DNA of 64,000 nucleotides from Candidatus Aalborgicola danicus (lineage in GTDB: Bacteria > Pseudomonadota > Gammaproteobacteria > Burkholderiales > Burkholderiaceae_C). The translations under genes were made by a program, and so were the position numbers. This document shows positions 1 through 7,639 of the stretch, one piece after another (positions within the stretch are counted from its first letter, which is position 1; every line of letters starts with the position of its first letter). The stretch is taken from positions 7,501 to 71,500 of the forward strand of contig JADJBC010000004.1 in NCBI GenBank assembly GCA_016703945.1. Reading direction: 5' to 3'. The notes beneath the pieces are model-generated. The model ran no database searches, was not told the origin of the DNA, and was given only the letters and a program-made list of their open reading frames with translations.

Positions 1-1240
1 ACAGCCCCGCCGGTGACGTGGCAAAACGGCAACCGTGGGCCAGCGCCAGTTTGACGCTGCGCCCACGCGCCTGGTCCAGCCGGGTGCGGATGCGTTCAGA
101 ATGCCGACGCAGTTGGCCCTGGTCTATGCACCAGGCCAGCGCTTTTTCCAGCAAAGCCGGCGTGGTCAGGGTGCCCAGCAGCTTGGTGTCAACAATGGAC
201 TCGACCAGCGACGTGGGCGCCGCCAGAAAACCAACGCGCCAGCCCGGCGCCAGGATTTTGGCAAAACCGCCCACGTAAATGGTGCGCTGCAAGCCGTCCA
301 GCGCACACAGGCGCGTGGCATGGTCCGGCGCAATATGGCTGTAGGTGTCGTCCTCCACGATGTGGAAGTTGTGGGTGTTGGCCAGTTGCAGTACACGGTG
401 GGCGCTGCCCGGCGTCAGGCAATAACCGGTGGGGTTGTGGAACACACTGACGCTCACAAACAGCTTAGGGCTGTGCAGCTCGCAGTAGCGCGCCATCACC
501 TCCAGGTCCGGCCCGTCGGCGCGCCGCGGCACCGGCAGGATGCGCATGCCCAGAGCGGCCAGCCGGGCGAACTCGATGGCCCAGCCGGGTTCCTCCACCA
601 TCACACAGTCCCCGGCGCGCAGCAGCGTGCGGCTCACAATGTCCAGCGCATGGGTAGCACCCACCGTGGTGACGATCTGGTTGGGTGCGGCCTGCACGTT
701 GTGCGCCACCAGTTTTTGCGACAAGGCCTGACGCAAACCGCTGTCACCGGCCGGTTCGCCGTATTGCAGCGAAAACGATTGCAGCACTTTGTTGCTGGTG
801 ACCTTGCGCACGGCGGTCGCCATAAAAGTAGTCTCCAGCCAGTCTGGCGGAAACACCCCCATGCCAGGTTGCGGCTGCTCGGAACTGCGGTGGAACATGC
901 CCCGGATCAGCGCCGTGGCATTGACCGGCACGTGTTGGGCCTGAAACCCGCCGCGCACCACAGTCGCTACCATATTTATAGCGTCTTGCGTTTGTTTTTC
1001 GGGGGCTGCAGCCGGTTCTCGCACATAAAATCCACGGTTCTTGCGGGCTTCCACCAGGCCCTGCGCCAACAGCTGGTCGTAAGCCGCCACCACGGTGGAC
1101 GGGCTCACGCCCTGTTGCAGCGCACACTGCCGCACGGACGGCAGGCGTGCACCGGGTGCCAACAACCGGGTGCGAATGCGCTCGGCAAAGCGGGTGAACA
1201 ATTGCTCGGTAAGCGACTGCGAAGCGGTCTTCATCAACAT
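1..1240 (-). CDS. MocR-type (GntR-HTH/aminotransferase) transcriptional regulator, C-terminus cut by window edge
   Basis: About 413 residues are visible and the gene runs off the left edge. Residues 8-73 form a GntR-type winged helix with the RLPSVR and STVVAAYDQL motifs. From about residue 100 a fold-type I aminotransferase domain follows, with FHNPTG near 267, EDDTY near 297 and the PLP lysine K328 in GGFAKILAPG. This is MocR architecture: a PLP-binding domain used as a sensor, not an enzyme. It diverges from a LysE exporter, and a perfect 10-bp inverted repeat lies between them, so it probably controls that exporter. A copy of the 49-bp element encodes residues 79-94 in the interdomain linker. 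The start is ATG at 1240; a second ATG lies at 1234. The effector is unknown. Confidence 0.88.
   Translation of the reverse strand, partial: MLMKTASQSLTEQLFTRFAERIRTRLLAPGARLPSVRQCALQQGVSPSTVVAAYDQLLAQGLVEARKNRGFYVREPAAAPEKQTQDAINMVATVVRGGFQAQHVPVNATALIRGMFHRSSEQPQPGMGVFPPDWLETTFMATAVRKVTSNKVLQSFSLQYGEPAGDSGLRQALSQKLVAHNVQAAPNQIVTTVGATHALDIVSRTLLRAGDCVMVEEPGWAIEFARLAALGMRILPVPRRADGPDLEVMARYCELHSPKLFVSVSVFHNPTGYCLTPGSAHRVLQLANTHNFHIVEDDTYSHIAPDHATRLCALDGLQRTIYVGGFAKILAPGWRVGFLAAPTSLVESIVDTKLLGTLTTPALLEKALAWCIDQGQLRRHSERIRTRLDQARGRSVKLALAHGCRFATSPAGL
966..1013 (+). repeat. 49-bp interspersed element, copy 1 (inside the MocR gene)
   Basis: This copy starts GCTAC, has the internal ATAGCG and ends GGGGGCTGCAGCC, matching the other copies. 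It lies antisense to the regulator gene and encodes its linker, including the residues QDAINMV. Confidence 0.7.
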
Positions 1241-1296
1241 GGTGCGGCTTGCGAAAAGGGTCGAAGTTCAAGGTGGTCGGCTGTGCTGCCGGTTGC

Positions 1297-1337
1297 ACCA
1301 ATACAGATCATATATTGAACACTGAAACTGTATTGGT
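1297..1337. promoter_or_regulatory. Inverted-repeat operator candidate between MocR and lysE genes
   Basis: ACCAATACAG at 1297-1306 is exactly mirrored by CTGTATTGGT at 1328-1337, with 21 bp between. The centres of the two arms lie 31 bp apart, about three helical turns. The site sits in the 129-bp gap between divergent genes. MocR proteins are dimers that bind paired sites containing CTGTAxTGGT-like cores, so this is the likely operator; binding itself is inferred. Confidence 0.6.
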
Positions 1338-1369
1338 CGTGTGTTGCTTTCAACTATAGAGTCGGACCC

Positions 1370-1981
1370 ATGAACTGGCAAGAGTTATCCGCGCTTCTGG
1401 TCTTGGCTTCGGCCATGAGTTTTACGCCGGGCCCCAACACCACCCTGTCGACGGCACTGGCCGCCAACCGGGGATTGCGCCACGCCCTGCCCTTTGTGTT
1501 TGCCGTACCGCTGGGCTGGAGCGCGCTGCTGCTGGTCTGCGCCTTGGGACTGGGTGCCTTGTTGCTGGCTGCGCCGCTGTTGGCGTGGGCGGTCAAACTT
1601 ATCGGCGTGTTGTACCTGCTGTGGCTGGCATGGAAATTGTCGCAAACCCGCCAACTGGGCGAGGCCAACGACGCCAACTTGCGCGTGGGCTTCTGGCAAG
1701 GGGTGGCTCTGCAGTTTGTCAACATCAAAGCCTGGATGCTGGCGCTGGCCATCGTCAGCGGCTGGATTGCCGGGCACGCCGATCCCGCGCAACGGCTGAT
1801 GGTGGTGGTTCCGGTGATGATGGCCTATGCCTTTGCCAGCAACCTACTGTATGCGCTGGCGGGCTCCCTGTTGCGCAACTGGTTAACGGGGCCGGCAGGC
1901 ACCGGACGACGCCTGAAGTGGTTTAACCGCAGCATGGCGCTGGTCTTGGTGGTGACCGCACTGTGGATGTTGACCCTATGA
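1370..1981 (+). CDS. LysE/RhtB family amino-acid exporter
   Basis: The product has 203 residues, the usual size for the LysE/RhtB family of inner-membrane exporters. The N-terminus carries the family signature SFTPGPNTTL around residues 17-26. It is followed by five to six hydrophobic segments, and the FVNIKAWMLAL motif appears near 115. It is divergent from the MocR regulator and overlaps the next gene by 4 bp (ATGA), so the two exporters are probably co-transcribed. Members export amino acids or small metabolites. The substrate here cannot be read from the sequence. Confidence 0.9.
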   Translation: MNWQELSALLVLASAMSFTPGPNTTLSTALAANRGLRHALPFVFAVPLGWSALLLVCALGLGALLLAAPLLAWAVKLIGVLYLLWLAWKLSQTRQLGEANDANLRVGFWQGVALQFVNIKAWMLALAIVSGWIAGHADPAQRLMVVVPVMMAYAFASNLLYALAGSLLRNWLTGPAGTGRRLKWFNRSMALVLVVTALWMLTL

Positions 1982-2931
1982 GCCCCAGCACAGCGACTGC
2001 CACGGCGCACACCGTACCCGGCCACACGCCACACCAGATCAACCGGGGTCTGTGGCTGGGTTTGTTGGGCATTGTGATTTTTTCGGTCACGCTGCCCATG
2101 ACCCGCCTGGCGGTGGGCACACCTGACGCACCCCAGATGTCGGGCTTTTTCGTCGCCATGGGCCGCGCCGTGGTGGCAGCCGCGTTATCGATCGCCTTTT
2201 TGTGGGCAACCCGTGCGCCCCTGCCGCGCAAGGCGGACTGGTTTCCACTGGCCATCACCGTCGGTGGTGTGGTGTTTGGCTTTCCCTTGTTCACATCCAT
2301 CGCGATGCGGTATGTCGAAGCCAAACATGCCAGCGTGATTGTGGGTGTGTTACCCCTGGCCACCGCCGCAGTAGGCGCGCTGTTGCATCGCCAACGCCCA
2401 TCGACCGGCTTTTGGCTGTGTGCTGTTTTGGGTAGCGCGCTGGTGGTGGCCTTTGCCCTGCTAAACGGCGGCGCCAGGCCCGGCGCTATCACCGCTGGAA
2501 TCTCTGTTCACAGCGCCGATGGGCTGCTGGTGGCCGCCATGTTATGCGCGGCTGTGGGATATGGTTATGGCGCCCGGCTTTCGCACCATATGCGGGCCGA
2601 GCATGTGATTTGCTGGGCTTTGGTCTTGGCTCTACCCTTGACCCTGCCCTTGGCAGCGGTGTCGTGGCCGGGCGCGTCGTTGCCAACCACCGCGTGGTGG
2701 GCCTTTGCGTATCTGGCCGTGTTTTCGATGTGGATCGGTTTTTTTGCCTGGTACCGTGGTTTGGTCCTGGGTGGCACGGTTCGCGTGAGCCAAGTCCAAC
2801 TGGTCCAACCCTTTTTGAGCATGTTGTTTGCCGTACCGCTGCTGGGCGAACAATTGGACGGCGTGACAGTCGGTTTCGCACTGGCCGTAATTGCTACTGT
2901 TTTTGTAGGCAAAAGGATGCCGGTATGGTGA
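1978..2931 (+). CDS. EamA-family (drug/metabolite superfamily) transporter
   Basis: The product has 317 residues with about ten predicted membrane helices in two EamA repeats; an example segment is GLLGIVIFSVTLPMTRLAVG. I chose ATG 1978 because it overlaps the lysE stop as ATGA. An in-frame ATG at 1963 would add five residues. The gene is the second in a small exporter operon beside the MocR regulator. The substrate is unknown. Its last helix (IATVFVGKRMPVW) has weak nucleotide similarity to the start of the 49-bp element, which I do not count as a copy. Confidence 0.88.
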   Translation: MSPSTATATAHTVPGHTPHQINRGLWLGLLGIVIFSVTLPMTRLAVGTPDAPQMSGFFVAMGRAVVAAALSIAFLWATRAPLPRKADWFPLAITVGGVVFGFPLFTSIAMRYVEAKHASVIVGVLPLATAAVGALLHRQRPSTGFWLCAVLGSALVVAFALLNGGARPGAITAGISVHSADGLLVAAMLCAAVGYGYGARLSHHMRAEHVICWALVLALPLTLPLAAVSWPGASLPTTAWWAFAYLAVFSMWIGFFAWYRGLVLGGTVRVSQVQLVQPFLSMLFAVPLLGEQLDGVTVGFALAVIATVFVGKRMPVW

Positions 2932-3007
2932 GTACGTTGATGATGTGCGCCCCATACGCCGCTGTCCGCACCTTGCACGCTTTGTTTGCGCCTGCCGAGG
3001 TGTGCAA

Positions 3008-3053
3008 GGCAAGGGCCCTCATACTGCGTGTACGCAGAAATCGGGCCCTTGCC
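3008..3053. terminator. Nested hairpin downstream of eamA gene
   Basis: GGCAAGGGCCC (3008-3018) pairs with GGGCCCTTGCC (3043-3053). Inside it CTGCGT (3024-3029) pairs with ACGCAG (3032-3037). No T-tract follows, so it is either an atypical terminator or a mobile palindrome. Confidence 0.5.
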
Positions 3054-3113
3054 TCACCCACCCCGGCGAGTACGATGCGAAGTTTCACCACCGTGCCAAC
3101 CCAACACCCCCTC

Positions 3114-3186
3114 GCAAGGGATTGGGGTCTGCCGGTGGCCGATTTGCGTACCGCCCTGAGGACACCGGCAGACCCCAATCCCTTGC
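3114..3186. repeat. Large palindromic element with 24-bp perfect arms
   Basis: Arms 3114-3137 and 3163-3186 are perfect inverted repeats, 24 bp each, around a 25-nt loop. The arm core ATTGGGGTCTGCCGGTG is much longer than needed for a terminator. It resembles REP/RAYT-type or small mobile palindromes. It ends about 75 bp before the aminotransferase start and could also block read-through. Confidence 0.7.
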
Positions 3187-3259
3187 CCTCCGCAAAGTCG
3201 GCACGCAGTGACTGAAAAAAACCTTACCAAAACAACACCACCCCGAGGAACAAAAACCC

Positions 3260-4465
3260 ATGAAACCCAACGACCTACCAAGCGCCACCCCCTGGACCAT
3301 GGCCCGCCGCGCCGCGCGGATGAATCCGTCTGTGATCCGCGAAATCCTCAAGGTCACCGAGAAGCCCGGCATCATCAGCTTCGCCGGTGGCCTGCCCTCC
3401 AGCAAGACCTTTCCGGTCGCCGAATTCACCGCCGCCTGCACCCAGGTGCTGACCACCGACCCACAAGCCGCTTTGCAATACGCCGCCAGCGAAGGTTTTG
3501 CGCCACTGCGCCAGATGGTTGCCGACCGCCTGCCCTGGGACGTGGACCCAGCCCAGGTGCTGATCACCACCGGCTCCCAGCAGGGCCTGGACCTGGTCGC
3601 CAAGATTTTGATCGACGCCGACAGCCGCGTGCTGGTGGAAACGCCGACCTACCTGGGTGCCTTACAGGCTTTTACGCCGATGGAGCCCGAGATTGAGAGT
3701 GTGGCCAGTGATGACGAAGGTGTCGACATCGCCGACCTGGCCGGCAAAGTTGGAACCGGTGCCAACAAGGCCCGTTTCCTCTACGTGCTGCCCAACTTCC
3801 AGAACCCCACCGGCCGCACCATGAGTGAGGCGCGCCGCGCGGCACTGGTGGCCAAGGCGGCCGAACTGGGCCTGCCGCTGATCGAGGACAACCCCTATGG
3901 CGACCTGTGGTTTGACACCCCACCACCGGCACCGCTGACCGCGCGCAACCCCGATGGCTGCATCTACCTGGGCTCGTTTTCCAAGGTGTTGGCGCCGGGT
4001 TTGCGCATGGGTTTCATCGTCGCTCCCAAGGGCATGTACCCCAAGCTGTTGCAGGCCAAACAGGCGGCCGACTTACACAGCCCAGGCTTTAACCAGCGCA
4101 TGATCACCGAGGTCATGAAAGACGGTTTTCTGGACCGCCACATCCCCACCATCCGCGCCCTGTACAAAAGCCAGCGCGATGCCATGCTGGTGGCCCTGGC
4201 TAAAGACATGCCCAGTGACGTGAGCTGGAACACCCCGGCAGGTGGCATGTTTTTGTGGGCACGTCTGCCCGAAGGCATGAACGCCCAGGACCTGTTGCCC
4301 CGGGCGGTGGACAAGGGTGTGGCCTTTGTGCCCGGCGCTGCGTTCTACAACGACCATGGCGACCCCCGCACCATGCGCCTGTCGTTTGTGACGCCGGACG
4401 GCGATGAAATCCGCAGAGGCGTGGCCGCACTGGCAGCCGCCATCGCCGAACAACGGGGCGCGTGA
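3260..4465 (+). CDS. PLP-dependent aminotransferase (LysN/2-aminoadipate type)
   Basis: The product has 401 residues of fold-type I aminotransferase without a DNA-binding domain. Visible motifs are FAGGLPSSKTFP at 41-52, LPNFQNPTGRTM at 177-188, EDNPYGDLWF at 209-218 and the PLP lysine K242 in GSFSKVLAPG. The NPTGR and SKVLAPGLRMG pattern fits the LysN/ARO8-like group acting on 2-aminoadipate, aromatic or branched-chain amino acids. The exact substrate is not determined. It begins a run of plus-strand genes and overlaps the GTG alternative start of the next gene. Confidence 0.9.
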   Translation: MKPNDLPSATPWTMARRAARMNPSVIREILKVTEKPGIISFAGGLPSSKTFPVAEFTAACTQVLTTDPQAALQYAASEGFAPLRQMVADRLPWDVDPAQVLITTGSQQGLDLVAKILIDADSRVLVETPTYLGALQAFTPMEPEIESVASDDEGVDIADLAGKVGTGANKARFLYVLPNFQNPTGRTMSEARRAALVAKAAELGLPLIEDNPYGDLWFDTPPPAPLTARNPDGCIYLGSFSKVLAPGLRMGFIVAPKGMYPKLLQAKQAADLHSPGFNQRMITEVMKDGFLDRHIPTIRALYKSQRDAMLVALAKDMPSDVSWNTPAGGMFLWARLPEGMNAQDLLPRAVDKGVAFVPGAAFYNDHGDPRTMRLSFVTPDGDEIRRGVAALAAAIAEQRGA

Positions 4466-4467
4466 GT

Positions 4468-5133
4468 ATGGAAAACACCGTCCATTTGTGGGGTCGACTC
4501 AGCTCGCTCAATGTGCGCAAGGTGGTGTGGACGGCGCAAGAGTTGGGTCTGGACTTCCAGCGCACCGACGCCGGGGCCGGATTTGGCATTACCACCACGC
4601 CAGAGTACCAGCGCAAGAACCCCAATGCCTTGGTGCCCTTGATGGAAGACGGCGACCTGGTGTTGTGGGAGTCCAACGTGATCGTGCGTTACCTGTGCGC
4701 GCGTTACGGCGCGTCACAGAATTTATACCCCCAGGATCTCGCGACGCGGTTTGACGCCGAGCGCTGGATGGACTGGCAACAAACCACCTTTAACCGCGCC
4801 GGTGGCCAGGCCTTTTTGCAACTGGTGCGCACCGCGCCCGAGGCGCGCAATGCCGAACTGGTGCGCCAGTCGGTGGCGGCCACCGAGCCGTTGCTGGACC
4901 TGCTGAACACCCACCTGCAACACCGAAACTACATGGGCGGCGATGCCTTTGGCATGGCCGACATTCCGCTGGGCTGCGAGATGCACCGCTGGTGGGGCAT
5001 GCGTGGCGCGCAGTTCGAAGCCTGCGGCGTGCAGCGCCAGGAACTGCAGGCATTCCCGCACGTGCAGCGTTGGTTTGGCCAGTTGCTGCAACGCCCAGGC
5101 GGTCGTGGTGTGTTGGACATTGCCTTGAGTTGA
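4468..5133 (+). CDS. Glutathione S-transferase family protein
   Basis: The 221-residue product has an N-terminal thioredoxin-like GST domain (HLWGRLSSLNVRKVVWTAQE, then NALVPLMEDGDLVLWESNVI for the glutathione gamma-glutamyl site) and an all-helical C-terminal domain with MADIPLGCEM. This is the standard size of cytosolic bacterial GSTs. ATG 4468 lies three bases after the aminotransferase stop; GTG 4462 is an alternative start. Its place in the run suggests a detoxification or ring-cleavage role, which is inference. Confidence 0.9.
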   Translation: MENTVHLWGRLSSLNVRKVVWTAQELGLDFQRTDAGAGFGITTTPEYQRKNPNALVPLMEDGDLVLWESNVIVRYLCARYGASQNLYPQDLATRFDAERWMDWQQTTFNRAGGQAFLQLVRTAPEARNAELVRQSVAATEPLLDLLNTHLQHRNYMGGDAFGMADIPLGCEMHRWWGMRGAQFEACGVQRQELQAFPHVQRWFGQLLQRPGGRGVLDIALS

Positions 5134-5136
5134 TGT

Positions 5137-5213
5137 TGCCCCCACGTTCGCCCACTGCGTGTGGCTCTCTGCCCCCCGAGGGGGCCCTCGCGCCTTGGGG
5201 CGGCCCGGCGGCG
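5137..5213 (+). repeat. GC-rich intergenic element, copy 1
   Basis: This copy lies between the GST and phzF genes and contains GCCCCCCGAGGGGGC, followed by CCTTGGGGCGGCCCGGCGG. The same segments recur at 5618-5700 (inverted), 28853-28901 and 32146-32253. It appears to be a REP-like dispersed hairpin element. Confidence 0.7.
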
Positions 5214-5259
5214 CTCACTATGTTGTCTCACGTTCGTCCAATAATCGACAAAACTACCC

Positions 5260-6291
5260 ATGAAGCAACGCCCTTTTAAACAAGTCGACGTCTTCACCGA
5301 CCAGGCCTACCGGGGCAACCCGCTGGCCGTGGTGCTGGATGGCAGCGGTCTGAGCGACGACGCAATGCAGCGTTTTGCGCACTGGACCAACCTGTCCGAG
5401 ACCACCTTTCTGCTACCGCCCACGCCCGAAGGCGCCGCGGCCGGTGCTGACTACCAGGTCCGCATCTTCACCACCGCTTATGAGATGCCCTTTGCCGGCC
5501 ACCCCACGCTGGGCAGTTGCCACGCCTGGCTGGAGCATGGTGGTGTGCCCAAGAACCCCGCCATGGTGGTACAGGAATGCAAGGTGGGGCTGGTCAACAT
5601 TCGCCAACTCCAACTCACCGCCGGGCCGCCCCAAGGTGAGTTAGCCCCCCGGGGGGGGGGGGGGGGGGGGGGGGGGAACGGGCGGGGGCACGTTGCCAGC
5701 CGCGCCGCGTTTTCAGCGCCCCCGTTGAAACGGCAGGATGCAACGCCTGAACTCGTTCAGGCCCTGGCCGATGCGCTGGGTTTGCCCGCCGCAAAAATCC
5801 TGGCCAGCCAGCATTTGAACAACGGCCCCAGCCATTTCGGTTTGTTACTCGATGACCAGGACACGGTGCTCGAACTCACCCCCGACTTCGCGCTGCTGCG
5901 TGCCGCCATGACGCTGGGTGGCATGACCGGTGTCGGCGTTGCGGCATTGCAAGGTGATGCCAGTGCCCCGGGTTTGATCGCCCGTTCCAACCGCGAGGCG
6001 CGTGCGTTTGCAGGGCGAGCGGTAACAACAGCAGAAGCCACAACCGGCATCGAAGTGCGTTTCTTCTTTGACCATGGCAAAGGCATTGGCGAAGACCCGG
6101 TGACGGGCAGCTTCAACGCCAGCCTGGCGCAATGGCTGATCGCCGAAGGCCACGCCCCGCGCGGCTACACCGCGTCACAAGGCACCTGCATTGGCGTGCA
6201 AGGCCGGGTTCACATCGAGCAAGACGCGGCGGGTCAGGTCTGGGTCGGTGGTGATGCCGTGACCTGTATCTCCGGTTTGGTCCAGCTGTGA
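5260..6291 (+). CDS. PhzF-family isomerase/epimerase with an internal repeat insertion
   Basis: The 343-residue product belongs to the PhzF/diaminopimelate-epimerase fold. FTDQAYRGNPLAVV is near the start, NLSETTFLLPP carries the usual catalytic glutamate, and FAGHPTLGSCHAWL and GEDPVTGSFNASLAQW are also present. Normal members have 260-300 residues. The excess lies between VGLVNIRQ and AFSAPPLKRQ, where an inverted copy of the GC-rich element and a run of 26 G are read in frame as a glycine stretch. The insertion falls at the domain-swap region. Activity is uncertain, and the G run may be an assembly artefact or a phase-variable tract. The stop overlaps the MATE gene start (GTGA). Confidence 0.85.
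   Translation: MKQRPFKQVDVFTDQAYRGNPLAVVLDGSGLSDDAMQRFAHWTNLSETTFLLPPTPEGAAAGADYQVRIFTTAYEMPFAGHPTLGSCHAWLEHGGVPKNPAMVVQECKVGLVNIRQLQLTAGPPQGELAPRGGGGGGGGNGRGHVASRAAFSAPPLKRQDATPELVQALADALGLPAAKILASQHLNNGPSHFGLLLDDQDTVLELTPDFALLRAAMTLGGMTGVGVAALQGDASAPGLIARSNREARAFAGRAVTTAEATTGIEVRFFFDHGKGIGEDPVTGSFNASLAQWLIAEGHAPRGYTASQGTCIGVQGRVHIEQDAAGQVWVGGDAVTCISGLVQL
5618..5700 (-). repeat. GC-rich element, copy 2, inside phzF, with a 26-G tract
   Basis: Read on the minus strand it matches copy 1: the CCGCCGGGCCGCCCCAAGG segment, then CCCCCC. From 5651 to 5676 there is an uninterrupted run of 26 G in place of part of the element. The reading frame of phzF stays open through it. Confidence 0.7.
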
Positions 6292-7622
6292 CGGCAGCGC
6301 CACCCCGGTTTGTCACCGGCTCGCTGATGCGCCACGTGGTGGTGATGGCAGGCACGGGTGCGATCGGGCTGGTCGCCATTTTTGCGGTCGACCTGATCAA
6401 CCTGCTGTACATCTCCATGCTGGGCGAACAGGCCATTGCAGCGGCGGTGGGGTTTGCCGGTGTGGTGGGGTTTTTTATGCTGTCGGTGTTTATCGGCCTG
6501 CTGATAGGGGTCACGGCGGTGGTCTCACGCACCATTGGCGCGCGCCGCATGGATGAAGCCCGGGCCTTGGCAACATCGAGCCTGGTCCTGGTCGCAGTGA
6601 TTGCAACCGTCATAGCCGGGCTGACCATGCTGTTCCTGGAGCCCATTTTGCACACGCTGGGCGCACGGGACCGGGTGTTGGAGCTGGCCCAGCGTTTCTT
6701 GCTCATCACGCTGCCGTCCACGGTGCTGCTGGGTGTGGGCATGGTGAGTTCGGCCCTGCTGCGCTCGGTGGGGGATGCCAGGCGCTCGATGATGGTGACC
6801 TTGGTACCCGCCATCTTGACCGCCGTGCTGGACCCCTTGTTCATCTTTGGTTTGGGGCTGGGCCTGGACGGCGCCGCCATCGTTGTGGTGATAGCGCGTT
6901 GTGTGTTGCTGGCTGTGGGCCTGTATGGCGCCTGGCGCGTCCACCATCTGTTGGCGCGATTTGATCGCAGTCGCCTCAAGGCCGACGCCCGGCTGTTGTT
7001 CACAGTGGCTGGCCCCGCCGTGCTGACCAACCTGGCCACTCCAGTAGGTGCGGCCTTTGTAACCCACAGCATAGCCGGTTTTGGTGCCTCGGCGGTGGCC
7101 GGCCAGGCCACGATAGAGCGCCTGACACCGGTGGTGTTTGGGCTGATCTATTCGCTGAGCGGTGCAGTGGGGCCGGTCTTCGCGCAAAACCTGGGCGCCA
7201 AACGTTACGACCGTGTACGTGAAACCCTGCGCGCCAGCCTGGTGTTCATGGTGGTGACCGTGACGCTGGCCTGGATGCTGCTGGCGTTATTGCAGGGGCC
7301 ACTGGTTCGCATGTTTTCACTGGACGGTGTGGCGGCGCAGATGGTCCACGCCTTTTGCAGTTGGATCGCGGGCAGTTTCTTCTTCATGGGCGCGCTGTTT
7401 GTGGCCAATGCCGGGTTCAACAACCTGGGTCGCCCGCTGTGGTCCACCGGCTTCAACTGGGCAAGGGCCACCCTGGGCACCATTCCATTTGCCTGGTGGG
7501 GCGCCCAGTATGGGCCTGTGGAGGTGCTGGCCGGGCAAGCCGCTGGCGCCATTCTGTTCGGTAGTCTCGCCTTGATCACCGCCTTCTGGTTGACCCGAGC
7601 GTTGGGCCAGCCGAAAGACTGA
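6288..7622 (+). CDS. MATE family efflux transporter
   Basis: The 444-residue product has about twelve hydrophobic segments in two six-helix halves, typical of the MATE (NorM/DinF) sodium- or proton-coupled drug exporters. The motif-bearing segments VDLINLLYISMLGEQAIAAA and SALLRSVGDARRSM fit the family. GTG 6288 overlaps the phzF stop, which implies translational coupling. The exported compound is unknown. Its position between PhzF and VOC genes suggests export or tolerance linked to the same operon. Confidence 0.9.
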   Translation: MTAAPPRFVTGSLMRHVVVMAGTGAIGLVAIFAVDLINLLYISMLGEQAIAAAVGFAGVVGFFMLSVFIGLLIGVTAVVSRTIGARRMDEARALATSSLVLVAVIATVIAGLTMLFLEPILHTLGARDRVLELAQRFLLITLPSTVLLGVGMVSSALLRSVGDARRSMMVTLVPAILTAVLDPLFIFGLGLGLDGAAIVVVIARCVLLAVGLYGAWRVHHLLARFDRSRLKADARLLFTVAGPAVLTNLATPVGAAFVTHSIAGFGASAVAGQATIERLTPVVFGLIYSLSGAVGPVFAQNLGAKRYDRVRETLRASLVFMVVTVTLAWMLLALLQGPLVRMFSLDGVAAQMVHAFCSWIAGSFFFMGALFVANAGFNNLGRPLWSTGFNWARATLGTIPFAWWGAQYGPVEVLAGQAAGAILFGSLALITAFWLTRALGQPKD

Positions 7623-7639
7623 CACCGGAGCCAGCCAAG

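Larger units (their letters stand above)
2932..3259. other. Intergenic region with two hairpins
   Basis: This 328-bp gap separates the exporter pair from the aminotransferase operon. It holds a nested hairpin at 3008-3053 and a 24-bp-arm hairpin at 3114-3186, listed separately. I see no convincing gene in it. Confidence 0.7.

Noticed and set aside
35..1318. Plus-strand frame of 427 codons opposite the MocR gene
   Set aside because: No recognisable domain, and it is the mirror of a gene with clear HTH and aminotransferase motifs. Such long shadow frames are common at this GC content.
2893..2925. GCTACTGTTTTTGTAGGC at the end of the EamA gene as an element copy
   Set aside because: Only the first third matches; the GGGCTAnnGGCC end is absent, and a membrane helix could give such codons by chance.
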